A stretch of 64,000 nt of DNA from Lutjanus erythropterus (taxonomy: Eukaryota > Chordata > Actinopteri > Lutjaniformes > Lutjanidae). The notes under the pieces were generated by a model. It worked only from the letters and a program-made list of their open reading frames with translations, had not been told where the DNA came from and did no database searches. This document shows, in pieces, positions 37,013 to 49,090 of this stretch. The position numbers and the translations under genes were made by a program. The DNA lies in the NCBI GenBank assembly GCA_020091685.1, contig CM034594.1, positions 34,344,433-34,408,432 on the forward strand, in the 5' to 3' direction. Each line of letters starts with the position of its first letter. The first letter of the stretch is position 1.

Positions 37013-37840
37013 TTTTGAAATTCACCTGGCCTGCATGACTGACATGGAGAGAGCTGAAAAGCACAAAAAAGGGATTCAAATGCAGGACTTTCTTGCTCTG
37101 GTTTGTGAAAGTATCATAATTGTGTCAATTTATATGTCAAATTACCTGCATTTATTTTTTAAAAGCATCCTTATTTAATTCATTACACAATATTTTCTAA
37201 TAGTTTTTACAGTATGTGCATATGTCCAAAGCTGCGCTGTATGCTGTAATGTGTAGGCAACCTGAAACTCCTCCCTCCATTATATTGGCTGGCCTCACGT
37301 ATAACATCCCACCCTAAAAATAGTATGTAATCCTAATACAAATAGACAAAATGTAAAAAAAAAAAAAAAAGGAAGTAAATAAACAAACGCACTGAACCAC
37401 AGCGTCTCATTATACACTGCTCCTGGCATTGGCACGAGTGACGTACAGATCCCGAGGTTAGATGAAAAACACAGCACTGTTTCACTTGGCAAACATTATG
37501 ATTCAGGAAAATAATTATAACCCCAATAGCATGAACATAATATGGAACAAGCCCAGAAACAGTAATTACAAGCTGGCAGGATGGGTCTATTAACTGAAGT
37601 GAGCTAATTTGTTGCCACTCTGGTCTTTGGATAATTAAACAATGCCCGTGACTTTTGAGAAGACAGATGATTCAAAGAAAAAATAAATGGACTTGTTGAA
37701 TTCTTAAGGGGATTATTGTTTTAGATGTTTTTATGCCTGTATTGCTTCTGATTACCCAGCTTCCACCTTAAATAGTCCTCACTCATCAACTGTAGGTGAT
37801 TCTGATTATTTCAAGCAAGTATAATTATTAAGTCAGCATT

Positions 37841-38005
37841 AGTGTGGCTCAGTGGTTAATACTCCTCCCTGGATTCATGGGGAATTTGGTTCATTGCCAC
37901 AGTGAAAGACAAGCAGACCAGGTGAACTGGAAACTCTCAGGGAGAATTTATTTTGTCTGTCTGTGTTGTTTCACTCAGCGATGGACTGGCAACCTGTCCA
38001 GGTTT
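37841..38005 (+). mobile_element. tRNA-derived SINE, degenerate
   Basis: A tRNA-like head has a box A-like TGGCTCAGTGGTTA (37845-37858) and a box B-like GGTTCATTGCC (37888-37898). The 3' part contains gcgatggactggcaacctgt followed by ccagg, a conserved tail I associate with an abundant fish SINE family. The middle is shortened. Length about 165 bp. Presumably an old, inactive insertion. Confidence 0.8.
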
Positions 38006-39720
38006 TCTTTTCTCTTTTTTCCGTTAGTGCTTTTATCTCATCATGTCAGGTCTTTGGTATTGGCTTGTTTTCCTGCTTCAGTCAGTCAACAATGACCTGG
38101 CTGCAGCTGCCGCAGGACGCTGCTGCCAGGCTTTTGACAAATACTCTCGCAGGTCCCACATCACCGCATGATTGGCCTTCTTTCATTGGCTCCATGTGAC
38201 ATGCAGATTGGGTTTCAAAAAATCTTTTTCGTTGCGCAAGGTAACATGTTGAGGATCTGGCATTACGTTTACTGAGTTATTGAGTCCTCACAAGGCCTGG
38301 TGGGTGAAGTCCAACCAAAAAATAGCCATCATGTATCGCATCAGCCCAGTATCACAGCAGTTCATGAAATGTAATCTATAGATTTGTGTACATGGACATG
38401 AAACATCAATATTTTTCATGACAGTCAGCACGACTTTCAAAGTAATAACATTGAATGTACTATGAAGAGTGAGAAAGTCCACATCAGGGGGAGGTCAGGG
38501 TGGATGGGTCAAACGCAACTTTCAGACAGGAGTTCAGTTAATTAATGGTGGATGCTTTAAGAAAGAAGTTATTTTAATGCAATTATTTTGAAAATGTAAC
38601 TAGACGTTGCATATTTATTATTGCCAACTTGACAAACAGTGGATAATGCATTAGTTTGAGTCACAGACAAAATTGTGCATTTACACAAATCTAATAAATT
38701 AAATTTCATGACTACTTCATAAACTGCTGTGAGTGCTGTTCCCATGTCAATACTTATGTGGTTAAGGTCATAGACATGTTGCATGAGGAATATTCTTGTC
38801 TTTATTCATGATAACTGAAAGTTAAACATTGACCGTAACAAAATGTTTTTAATTTTATCTTGAGTGAAATTTATGTTAATTTATTTTTAAATTATAGCAA
38901 ATTTAGCTTTTGTTTATTGTGACATTTAAGTTGTAAAAAGCAAAAAAAAAGTATAATATTAAGTAATGTTTTGGCTTGTGACTTAACAACATATATATGT
39001 GGTATTTATAATAAGTAAACTTTGTGTGTATGTAAATTATTTTCTTTGGCTTTCTTTTTTCTTTCTTTTCTTTCTTTGAGAAAACTGATGAATTCAGGCG
39101 TAACACAGAGTTATTTCTTTAAGTTATTCTGAGGTGCATTTTTTTCATTTGTGTGTTGTTCCCATACATATTAGATTTATTAATGTTATCTATCTAAACA
39201 GTGAAGACCGTCCTTTTCACATTTTCTTTGTAGTTTTAGACTGGTACGCTATACAATATTATATATTTTCATATTGTAAGGAGTCATATCCATAAGAATC
39301 CATATTGATTTTATCTTATCTTTATCTCTTCTCTATATCCACATTCATTACATAACATAAAGGGCACTGTGACTTACCATATATATGTTGAAAGGCGCGA
39401 CACCATTTTTTTCACCGAGACTATTCAAATTGTAATGAGAGCCTGTTCATCTGAGACAGACGGGTGCTTTCATCCTTCATGTAATTATGATATTTTTTGC
39501 GGAAATGCTGCACAATCCAATGAGGGACGATGTTAAATTCATTATTCACCAGCTGCTGTGTGAGGTGAAAAGATGAGCTGCTATCAATAATTACACAAAC
39601 AGTATTTCGTGTCATTAAACCGTTGTCCTTCACGCTGCATTATGTTTTCCCACTTTGAGTGTAGTCCCATTACCACTGACAACAATGGTGCCAATCTCCT
39701 GCTGCCCATGTATCATCTCT

Positions 39721-39850
39721 CAGGGAAACAGGGTGAAGAGGAGGAGGAAGAGGAGAGGAGAGGAGGATGGGGCTGTGGAAGGTGAAAGGTGTAGAGGAAG
39801 ATGATGTGATGAAGATAGGTGAGGAGGAAGAGGAAGAGGAGGGGGGGCAA
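39721..39850 (+). repeat. GA/GGA-rich purine tract
   Basis: Mostly G and A, with many GAGGA and GAAGA units, on the plus strand; pyrimidine-rich on the pde2a transcript strand. Confidence 0.8.
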
Positions 39851-39954
39851 GACCTATTTCTAATGAGGCTAACTGTGTGGTGACAAAGGGGCACCAGACA
39901 CTCAATCAATACTTGCCCCAGAGGTCACACACACACTCACACACACACACTCAG

Positions 39955-39987
<33 letters not shown>

Positions 39988-41282
39988 AACAGCATGACAG
40001 TGTGGAGATGCTGCCTGAGGCCATAATTCTGACTAAAGGATTCCTGCCACAGACACACACAGACAGAGCAGACTGGACAGGAAGCCTGCTGTGGCAGCAC
40101 ATAAATTACTGATAAAACACTCGCTCACTCTCTCTCACACACACACACAAACAAACACACACATCTCAAACAGGAGCCAGATTATATATGGTGTGACGAA
40201 GAAGCATCAAAGTGAAAGAAATGGCTCATGTGAAGATGCTGCAGACATCGCATGGTTACGTGTTGAGGAGTAACGCGCTGTAACCAGGCGGCAAAATATA
40301 CGTGTTTATTAAAGGCATACTATTCAGCATTTTCAAAAAAAACCCCCAAAACAATGTATAGACTCACATAAACTAGGGATGTTAATGATTAATAATGATT
40401 TTAGCACATCTTCATTAGCATCTGGCCTCACTGAAGAATCAGGCTGAGGAGACTGACACGGCCTACTGCAACTGGACTTGGCAGACTCAGTTTTCATTTG
40501 GAAAGTCATATAAGCATACAGGCAAAAATGAGACAGCGGACACAGCAAACAAATCTAAGGCATTTAAATATAAATTAGCACATTCCTGAGGAGCCAGCCC
40601 CAATCTCCCTCCAACTAACGATTAATCAATTGAATAATCTCCATTAAGATTTTAACTGCTTAAAACCATCAATGCATGTTTGGTATGCCGTTCCTCTGGA
40701 CTGCTCTGGTTTTTTCTCGGTTTGTTTTGGTCTGGTCTGCCTTGTTAGCCTAGACACTGGAATTAAAGGTTTGTTGAAATTTTCTATTTCTAAGTAATTA
40801 GTGTCATAACAAAATTAAAATATGGATGAATATATCAGTTGAGAGACTTAACTTTGATTCAAATGAAGAACTAGTGGAGGCTCTCTGAGGCTCTTTTCAC
40901 CCCTTCCAAAATGGTTTACTCTATCCTATACTGCCCTGTCCCAACTTTGAATGGCACGTTTTCAAACAATTCTACATATTCTATCTTTACAGTGATTGAA
41001 TCATCTGCTTTGTTACAATAAGTCACGATTGGTAAAATTCGAGTAGAGAGCAGGAAATGCCTGACAAACTGTGGATCTGACATTTAAACGTGCTTCTGCT
41101 GACAAAGGAAAAAGCTAAATACATTAAGAGAAAATGAATTAAATGGAACAGTCAAACACATTTCAAACACTGACACACACACGCACACAGAACCCCTACT
41201 GAGGTCCACTTAGCTGATTGGACAAGAAGTGATTGATAGGTAGTTTAGTGATGGATGTCAGCTACTTCACAAGCACACACAA

Positions 41283-41317
<35 letters not shown>

Positions 41318-41472
41318 AAATCACACATACACTCACACACATTGATGCAAACCCAGTGAAATAGTAAAAGCTAATATTAATATTTGTTGTATCTTGCCCA
41401 GGGCTGCCTTATCAGGGACTTGCAGAAGTCTACTTTGAATTTCAAACTAACTACATCCTGAGAATGTGTGTG

Positions 41473-41506
<34 letters not shown>

Positions 41507-41919
41507 GCAGTGACATTGTGTTAAACATGTTTAATTCAGAGAAGGCATACAAAATTATTCCATGTGCCTGTCACAATTGATCAGTGTGCTGCAGACATCA
41601 GCACAAATGAAGCACATTTTATAACACAAAACACCTGCATTCATGTGATGTGTACATTTCCAAACACATTTGACCTGGCAAATGCTGGAAAGACACTTAT
41701 TTTTTTTGTCCAAACCATCAGGCTGCTGAAATTGCATTTTCACATTTTTGACAGATGTGACAAAGAAGGCACAAACAGAAAACAAACACATCAACATCTA
41801 TTTTTCAAAGCTGCTTTAGCAAAGACAATTTAATACTGAGCATACCTGCAGCGGGCACAAGTGTGTCATACTTTGAGCACATTTCACAAAACAAAAAGTG
41901 TTTTATCCTGTCCCTCCAT

Positions 41920-41921
<2 letters not shown>

Positions 41922-41978
<57 letters not shown>
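41922..41978 (+). repeat. (GT)28 microsatellite
   Basis: About 28 GT units; a shorter imperfect GT run lies at 41467-41506. Confidence 0.95.
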
Positions 41979-41984
<6 letters not shown>

Positions 41985-43149
41985 GCACTTGAATGACCAC
42001 AGTAAAACACAGAGATTAGTCAGGCCAAGTCTCATATATGTAAGGCAAATACCCAAAAATGCCCCTTGTTTATGGATACCTGGAAGAGCATTATTCCATT
42101 CATACCATGGTCACTAGTCAAAGACAAAACTACAACCATTAATTTATATTTTCATGAGTCTTGCAATCAAAGTCTTTAGGTTTTTACAAGCCATAACTCT
42201 GTTTCCCTGGTAAGACCTATGGGTTTCACTAATACCTGGAACAATCATTACCATCCCATAAGGTTCTTATGCAATGTAAACACTGTTCACTACTTCAGAA
42301 TAGCCATAATTTAGATACAACTTGGCAAGACAAGGTATTCCTACCAAGATTAATGTTAGCATTCAACCATTTCCTAGCTAATGTTATGATTGACATAAAA
42401 AGAAAATGGCTGTTGTGTGAATATGGTAAACTTCTCCGTTTTCAGTTTCTCTTTCTGCCACTGCATCGCAGTCATCAAAATTGTCGTATCGTTCAAAGAA
42501 TTTAAAAGATATGCTAAAGTCACTCATCGTTGTAATAAGATGTTAGCTTGTTAATGTGTTACAATGCATTGTAATCTAATTGGAGGCTTTGACTGCGTCC
42601 CTGTTGCTAAGGTTGCTTATTCCAGCGCGTTAATTCAGAACGGTGAACAAACACTAGTAGTGTTTGGTAGGTGTTCATTATCAGTTGACACCTTGCAGCC
42701 AATCAGAATCTGGAATTCATCCAGACCATGTATTAACTCAAGATAAAACATCTGAACTCTGCTAACATAGCTGCGTTACTTACCTGTGTTAATGCCAGTT
42801 GGGTTTTGTGTGTGTTAACCCAGTGTTTGAGCTGCATATATTGTCAGCAGGCACAGTGAGGTCAATGTGTTTGAAGAGCAGCTGGACAGCCAACTACACA
42901 TTTGTGTCAAAGGCGTGTGTTAGAGCTGCTTTATGTATGAGGATAGGTAGTTACTGTATGCTGATTCTTTGAGAAGAAGATTAAAAGAGGAAAGAAATTA
43001 AAGAAAAAGGCACTGCAATCCCGATAGCACAAACGCACAAATGCTATATGCACATGAATGGGACAGTATGACACTTGACACCCTATCTGAGTCTTCACCT
43101 AAACTGTAATCAATTCATCAATAAGACTGATTGAAGTCAACAACGTAGA

Positions 43150-43660
43150 CACAGCAAAAGGAGCAGAGCTGTGTAAGAGAGACTGAAAGGCAAAGGGAAG
43201 GGGCAGAGAGTGGGCAAGAGAAAGACAGAGGAAAAGACAAAAGAGAAGCAGGTGGAAAGATTAGGAGACATTAATCAAGAGACGGGGTGAGAATAGATCA
43301 GGATGAAGTGATTGATAGGTGGAAGACAATGACAGAGAAAGCGAATAAAAGAGGAAATATTGTGCGTGTGAGAGGGAAGCGGGAGAGTGTGTGTCAATGT
43401 AAGTTAAAAAGACTGATGAGGGAGGCAGAGGGACTGACGGAAACACGGGATTAGAATACATGGCAGGTTCGGGTGGATCAAATTGGGGTGGAAAAGGTTA
43501 GGGGAAAGAAAGACAGAAAGAAAGAACGACAGGCAGAAAAAAAAAGACAGACAATGAAAGAGAGATAAGAGGAAAAATGAGAAGAAGACAACAGAAAAAC
43601 AGATCAGGTGAAGGAGGTGAGACAGGACAGAGAGTGGAAGTGAGAAAAAAAATGATGATA
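43150..43660 (+). repeat. Long purine-rich low-complexity tract
   Basis: About 500 bp dominated by A and G (agagaaag, gaaagaaaga, ggaaaagac units) on the plus strand. Pyrimidine-rich on the pde2a strand; Ser/Leu/Phe-rich minus-strand frames here are by-products. Confidence 0.75.
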
Positions 43661-44245
43661 TCAGAGTCCTGACATCTGATAACGAGCCTTGCTTTACACT
43701 CAATATTAAAGGGGAACTGATTCGACACATCAAAGTCTTGGGGAGTACAACAGCTTATGTGAAAAAGGCTGTATAAAGTCTTTAGTGGTTCAAGAGATCG
43801 CTATGTGAAATTTGATAAACTGCCTCAAGTGATGTCACCTGAGTCAGTGTCTGAAGACTACAGATTTGAAGATTAAAAAAATCTGGGAGTGTAAATTTAG
43901 AAAAAAGTGAGTTCACTAAATGTCTGTAGCTTACTCGTCAGACTTGAACCGAACTGTCAGTGGAAGAGTTGCATTGTGGGTAATGTAGGCACCGGGTTTT
44001 GACAAGGCAGAATAATGCGTGGTATAAAAAAAGACAATCACTGCATCTGAAGTCACATCACATGTACTGTTCACCATATAAACAAAATGCGTACAACCAT
44101 ACACATAATAGTTCAACATGCTTGAGAGCACTGGAAAGAGAGCCCCCTTGCTAGTTTGAGATGTTTAACCATGGAAACCCATGCCCACAAAACTAATTTT
44201 CACAAATTAAAGCCGAGCAAAGTGAAACCTTACTGACATTAAAAC

Positions 44246-44505
44246 TGAACTGGTATTGACATTAAACCAGAGCTGTCTTGGTAGCTGTCTGTCATGCCTG
44301 TTATGTTGTCATTGTTGTCACCATAATTCATTGAATTTTGAAATATCAATGCCAACATAGTGTCAAGTGCTTTAATGCTATATTATTTCCATTTCACCTT
44401 GGACACTACTGGTGTCGTACAACATGTGAGGTTTTATTGTATGTCCAAAACGCTGTTTTAGCGTGCTAAATAGCATGCTAGTACAGAATTTCAGATGCAG
44501 CCTTT
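44246..44505 (+). repeat. Dispersed repeat, family D copy 2
   Basis: Second copy of the repeat at 28967-29245, diverged but collinear from 'ttgacattaaaccagagctg' to 'gctaaatagcatgctagt'. Ordinary intron follows. Confidence 0.6.
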
Positions 44506-46267
44506 ATCTCTCATTCTGCTGCATCTTCTTTGTTTCTCTTTTTATTTTAAGCAGTCCTTGGTATCTTGATTCTGCTCCCAGTGGGATCTCAAATTGCATA
44601 TATAGGCAGGAAGAGCTGGCAGACTTTTGTTTTTACTGAGGAAGGGGTTGTCTGTAGCACTTTTCCTGCTTGAGATAGCAGCAAGTCATGTTAGGAGTAA
44701 AGGCCTGTGTCCACATAGCATTTTTTCTGAGCAACAGCATCTTTTTTCAGCTGTTCCCAATGAGGACTGAGTGTCTGTGGCATCATGCGGCCACCTAAAG
44801 AAAAGGCACTGCACTTTTTTCAGAGCACTCCGACTTTTTTTTTTTTTTTTTTTTGCAGCCCCTCAGATTTTTTCCAGGTTAAAATCTCTTAACTTTTTAG
44901 AAAGGTGTTGTCAATGTTGTTTGTTTTTTAGGCAACCAATCATGGGTTAGAATGGGATTTGTCACCCTGGTAACCAAGAAAATGAAGCTTGTTCTGGCCG
45001 TGTCATCATAACAGAAACAGAAAAACCCAGTTATGGATGCTTTTATCATCCTACACAGTATTTGCTTGTTGTTAGCTATGTAGTCAATCTTCTGTTAGCT
45101 ATCTAGCTAATGTCAAGTTCACTTCATCCCTGCGCTCCCCAGCTCCCTGGGCACTTTTCCTCCAGAAAAAAACACTATATGGAGACATGACCTTAGGTGA
45201 CCTTTCAGATGTTTCAAATGATGGCAAACAGACTGCAATATGTTCCCCTTACATGTGCACCGTGCATACAGCTAATCTTTTTCCAGGTGTTAATTGGGTC
45301 ACATAAAGCGGAATAGAAAAGAGAAGAAGAGTGAAACACAGACAGTGGTGGGTGACTTGGAGAATAATGACTGAGACATTAATTACTAAAAGAGTAATGA
45401 GACAGGGACAGCGAGGCAGGGATGTGAACAACTGGAGGTGAGACGACCTGCAGTTTGAACTCTTCTGTTAGTATAAAGTCCTGAAGTGAACTCTTGCACT
45501 TATCTGAAGTGGAAAAGAATTCTAATTATGTTAATAAAGGATAGATGTGAACCTTGTTTCAACTCTGTGACGCTAACATATTGTTGAAAGAGAAAAGGAT
45601 GTATAAGAAAGAGCATGAAGCAGCCATTACTGAGTAGAACTGTAACTGTTTACTGCACCAATTACCTTATACTGTCTCTGTATTTTTCACCTTTAGTGGC
45701 AAGGAATTGTGTTAAATATTCTAAGTAGAATACTTTTGTAACAATAATTTAATAATTTAATATTAATTTAAAAATTAAAAAGTTAAATTACAATCATATT
45801 AAAGTGCAATCAATAATATTTCATTGTCTCTTAAGACAAAGCAACCATAAATTCTGCACAGAGGCTGACAAGAGCTGGTGATCAGTGATGACGTTTCTCC
45901 TTTCTTACTTCAACACATTATGAGATTTTAAGCTTTTGAAACAGGCCGAGCCAGCAGGGGGGCACTCTGATCTCCCCGGCCCCCCGAACTAAACACTGAG
46001 AATTGGGACTTAGTTTGGTGCAATGCAAGTGATTTTCAGTGCAACCTTTGAAAAGTACACACACAAGTTCACAGTGGTGTAAAGGTGGAATGAAAAGTTC
46101 AGATTTTAACAGGTATGAAATATATATATATAACTTTAAACACAAAGCCAGTGTTAGCTTTACTGTTCACTAGCATAGCATAGCACTATCTCACCTAAGT
46201 CAGTTTTTACTGGGAGGGGTTGTTGCTATTCTGTGTGTAAAACCTAGATAGATAGAGGCCTAAAAAC

Positions 46268-46890
46268 AAGTGTGAACCAACCATGACAATACCCATTGTT
46301 TTCTGGGCTACCATTTTGAACCCTTGAGTTTGGGAGTTGTCATTTTGTTTTGTTTTTTTGCAACCAGGGCATGCACAGTGCCGACAACAGTGTGGAGCTG
46401 GTAGGTAACATATTTGGACCTTGGGTGGTGCTTGGTCTTGTTTCATGCATTCAGCAGAAAATAACGGTGGTCTGCCCTGTCACAAAGTTGTTTGTATTAC
46501 AGCTTAAAAGCCACTAAAATCTTGAGATATTTTAAGTGAGAAATAGGCAATGCGGTAACAGAAAAAAGGGAGTTTACTGACAGTCATAGCGGACTCTCTG
46601 AGAATAACTTTTAAATCACATGGTAGCCTGACCTTAAAGCATACACAGCTGTATCCTCTATTTTAAATTCTCTAAATGGGACCATAATTTACAGAAGTAA
46701 CATCATGCTGTATAGAAGAATACTTTAAACAAGTGATTGAGAAAATAAACTCAAAACTAATCATAATCAACATCATTAAGTGAGAGCAGGCTCATTTTAC
46801 TACAGGAGTGCATATAATCTGACCTCTTTTTGAAACCACTGGAGTCACTCCCTGAAGGCACGTCTTCATTAGCTTGCATACAACAGTGTA
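46268..46890 (+). repeat. Dispersed repeat, family E copy 1
   Basis: Collinear with 59013-59640: tgtgaaccaaccatgaca, gtggagctggtaggtaac, cattcagcagaaaataacgg, ctgtcacaaagttgtttgta, ttctctaaatgggaccata, aacatcatgctgtatagaag and gaaaccactggagtcactcc. The family is one I recall as abundant in percomorph genomes. No coding frame; no terminal repeats identified. Confidence 0.7.
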
Positions 46891-47559
46891 TCACTTACAT
46901 GAATCAAGCGTAAAATGTGGAAGCAAAATTAACTTTGATAATGTTGTTATGGTTTCTCACAGCTACCTGTACGTGTTACTAAAGACGGACATCTTACTGA
47001 TAGCACCTTTAAGTCTACACGTTGCATTACAGGTGTCCCCGTTATAGTTAGGACTCTTCTCGTTCTCACAGTTGGGTGTAAAACTAAACACAGGCAATAA
47101 TAAATTAATTTGCATAATTTTCCTCTCTGCAGGGAGGTGTTTATAATTTATGCTATTAAGTAAAATAAGGGATGGGGTTGAAAAGTGCAGAAATGTTTGT
47201 TAGCGTGTGTTTGGGCATCTCTCCTCTAGTCCAGCTGGTATGTGACAGTGCTGCCATGGCAACAGAGGAAAGCCATCACAGCCAAAATGTCTGTTAACAG
47301 ACTTGTAGATATGATTGTCCTTCTGTCCACCTCTTTTTTGGGTCTCTCTTATCTCTCTGTTCATCTGTCTATTTCTGTCTGTGTGATAATCTATTAATCT
47401 TAGATCTATTAATTTGCCCATCTGTTGACGTGTCAGTCCCCCGATCAGTCTTCCTGTTCATCAGCCCATTTATTGATCCATCCTCCGCCTGTTGCTCTAT
47501 CAATCTTCCTGTTCATCTCCAGCCTTTTGCTTCTTTATCCTATTTTGTAGTCTAAATTC

Positions 47560-47560
<1 letters not shown>

Positions 47561-47641
<81 letters not shown>
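47561..47641 (+). repeat. (TATC)20 tetranucleotide repeat
   Basis: About twenty uninterrupted TATC units, likely highly polymorphic. Confidence 0.97.
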
Positions 47642-47642
<1 letters not shown>

Positions 47643-48565
47643 ACATAAATTACTTTTGCTGTTGTGATAACGGTTGTGTGCATGTGTCTCTTACCTTTGA
47701 GGGGAACATTGCAGAGCATCAACAAGAGGAAGAGACACATAAATGGGAGACAGAGAGAGAAAAAGACTGTTATTATTTAGGAATTGTTAACAATTTTGCA
47801 ACATGTGAAAATCAGCAGCTTTCTGACATTTTCTTTTAGCACCTCCTTGTTTTGGACAAATTTGAGTCTTTTAATTCCACAAAAATATTCTGCATAAGAA
47901 AAAGATTTAGTCATTTAATTGATTTGGCACAAGAATAACATTAATTCTGGCACACAAAAGAAGTTAAGTGAGTCTCTTTAAAACATAGTATGACAAGCTA
48001 CCATAAGAGAAGAAGAGAGGTCTGACCCCTATTTTAAGTCAGGATCCCTGGTTAAAAACATATTACATAAGCTACACATTGTGTAAATTAAGGTGTCGGC
48101 CCCCAAAAGTCTTGTTTTTGGCTAAAGGTCAAAGGTCACAGAGCGGTGCTGATGACAAGGTCATCGTGTCATCACACACACTTCCACATGGGAGGGAACG
48201 CCACCCACTTCCCTTTGACCTCAAGGCACACGTGCACGCCTGCACACACTATAGAAACACACACACAAAAACAGTGTGTATAAACAGCTGTGTGGGTAAT
48301 TACGCTCTGCGCGTGAATATGTGATTAGGTGGTAATTATCATTATCAAGCCAAACGTGGGCATATAATTCGGAAAAAAACACAGCTTTCTGTCATGTGCA
48401 TATCTGTGTGTGTACTTTGATATATGTGCTCGTGTGTGTTTTTAAATGTGTAATGTCCATGTGTATGCATGCTGTTGTATTCATACAGTTAGTTGGTGTG
48501 TCTATCACTTCTCTTTTGTGTTTTTGAATGTCTCACTGCAGCATCATCATCTAGAGCTTGTTGTG

Positions 48566-48570
<5 letters not shown>

Positions 48571-48621
<51 letters not shown>

Positions 48622-48628
48622 CGTGTGT
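48571..48628 (+). repeat. (GT)n microsatellite
   Basis: About 23 uninterrupted GT units followed by a GC-interrupted end; complementary to the CA run at 48999-49087. Confidence 0.95.
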
Positions 48629-48998
48629 GCGCACTCCTCTCCAGAAAACTCAATATGGCAGGGTCAGCTCTGCAGAAAATGGTCCATTGAGCAGCAATTG
48701 TATTCCGCTGCCAAGGACTCTCTGCTTGACTCTTGCCTTTTCTATGGAGCTTTACGTAAAACCGCTGAGCCCACACACAAACACTAACACACCCGTATGC
48801 ATGCGCACACAAACACACACATGCACACACACACAAACACAGAGATACACACTTGTGGAAGAGAGGATAAAGGGAGAGACTGAGAGCAAGAGTGGAGGAG
48901 GTGTGACTAATCTTCTCTTCCTCTGTTTGGAAAGACTGGAGGAGATGAGCGAGGGCTGTAAAATCATTTTGACGGGCAGGATTAAGACACTAACACTC

Positions 48999-49020
48999 AC
49001 ACACACACGCACACACGCAC

Positions 49021-49087
<67 letters not shown>
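48999..49087 (+). repeat. (CA)n microsatellite with CG interruptions
   Basis: A few CACG steps at the left end, then more than 30 pure CA units. Pairs with the GT run at 48571-48628. Confidence 0.95.

Positions 49088-49090
<3 letters not shown>

Noticed and set aside
41846..41890. CTGCAG/GTATGC donor-like site on the minus strand
   Set aside because: The upstream frame passes directly from a CA microsatellite translation; no homology to the expected PDE2A segment.
43404..43733. Membrane-like Phe/Leu/Ser-rich minus-strand frames
   Set aside because: Reverse reading of the GA-rich tract; composition effect.
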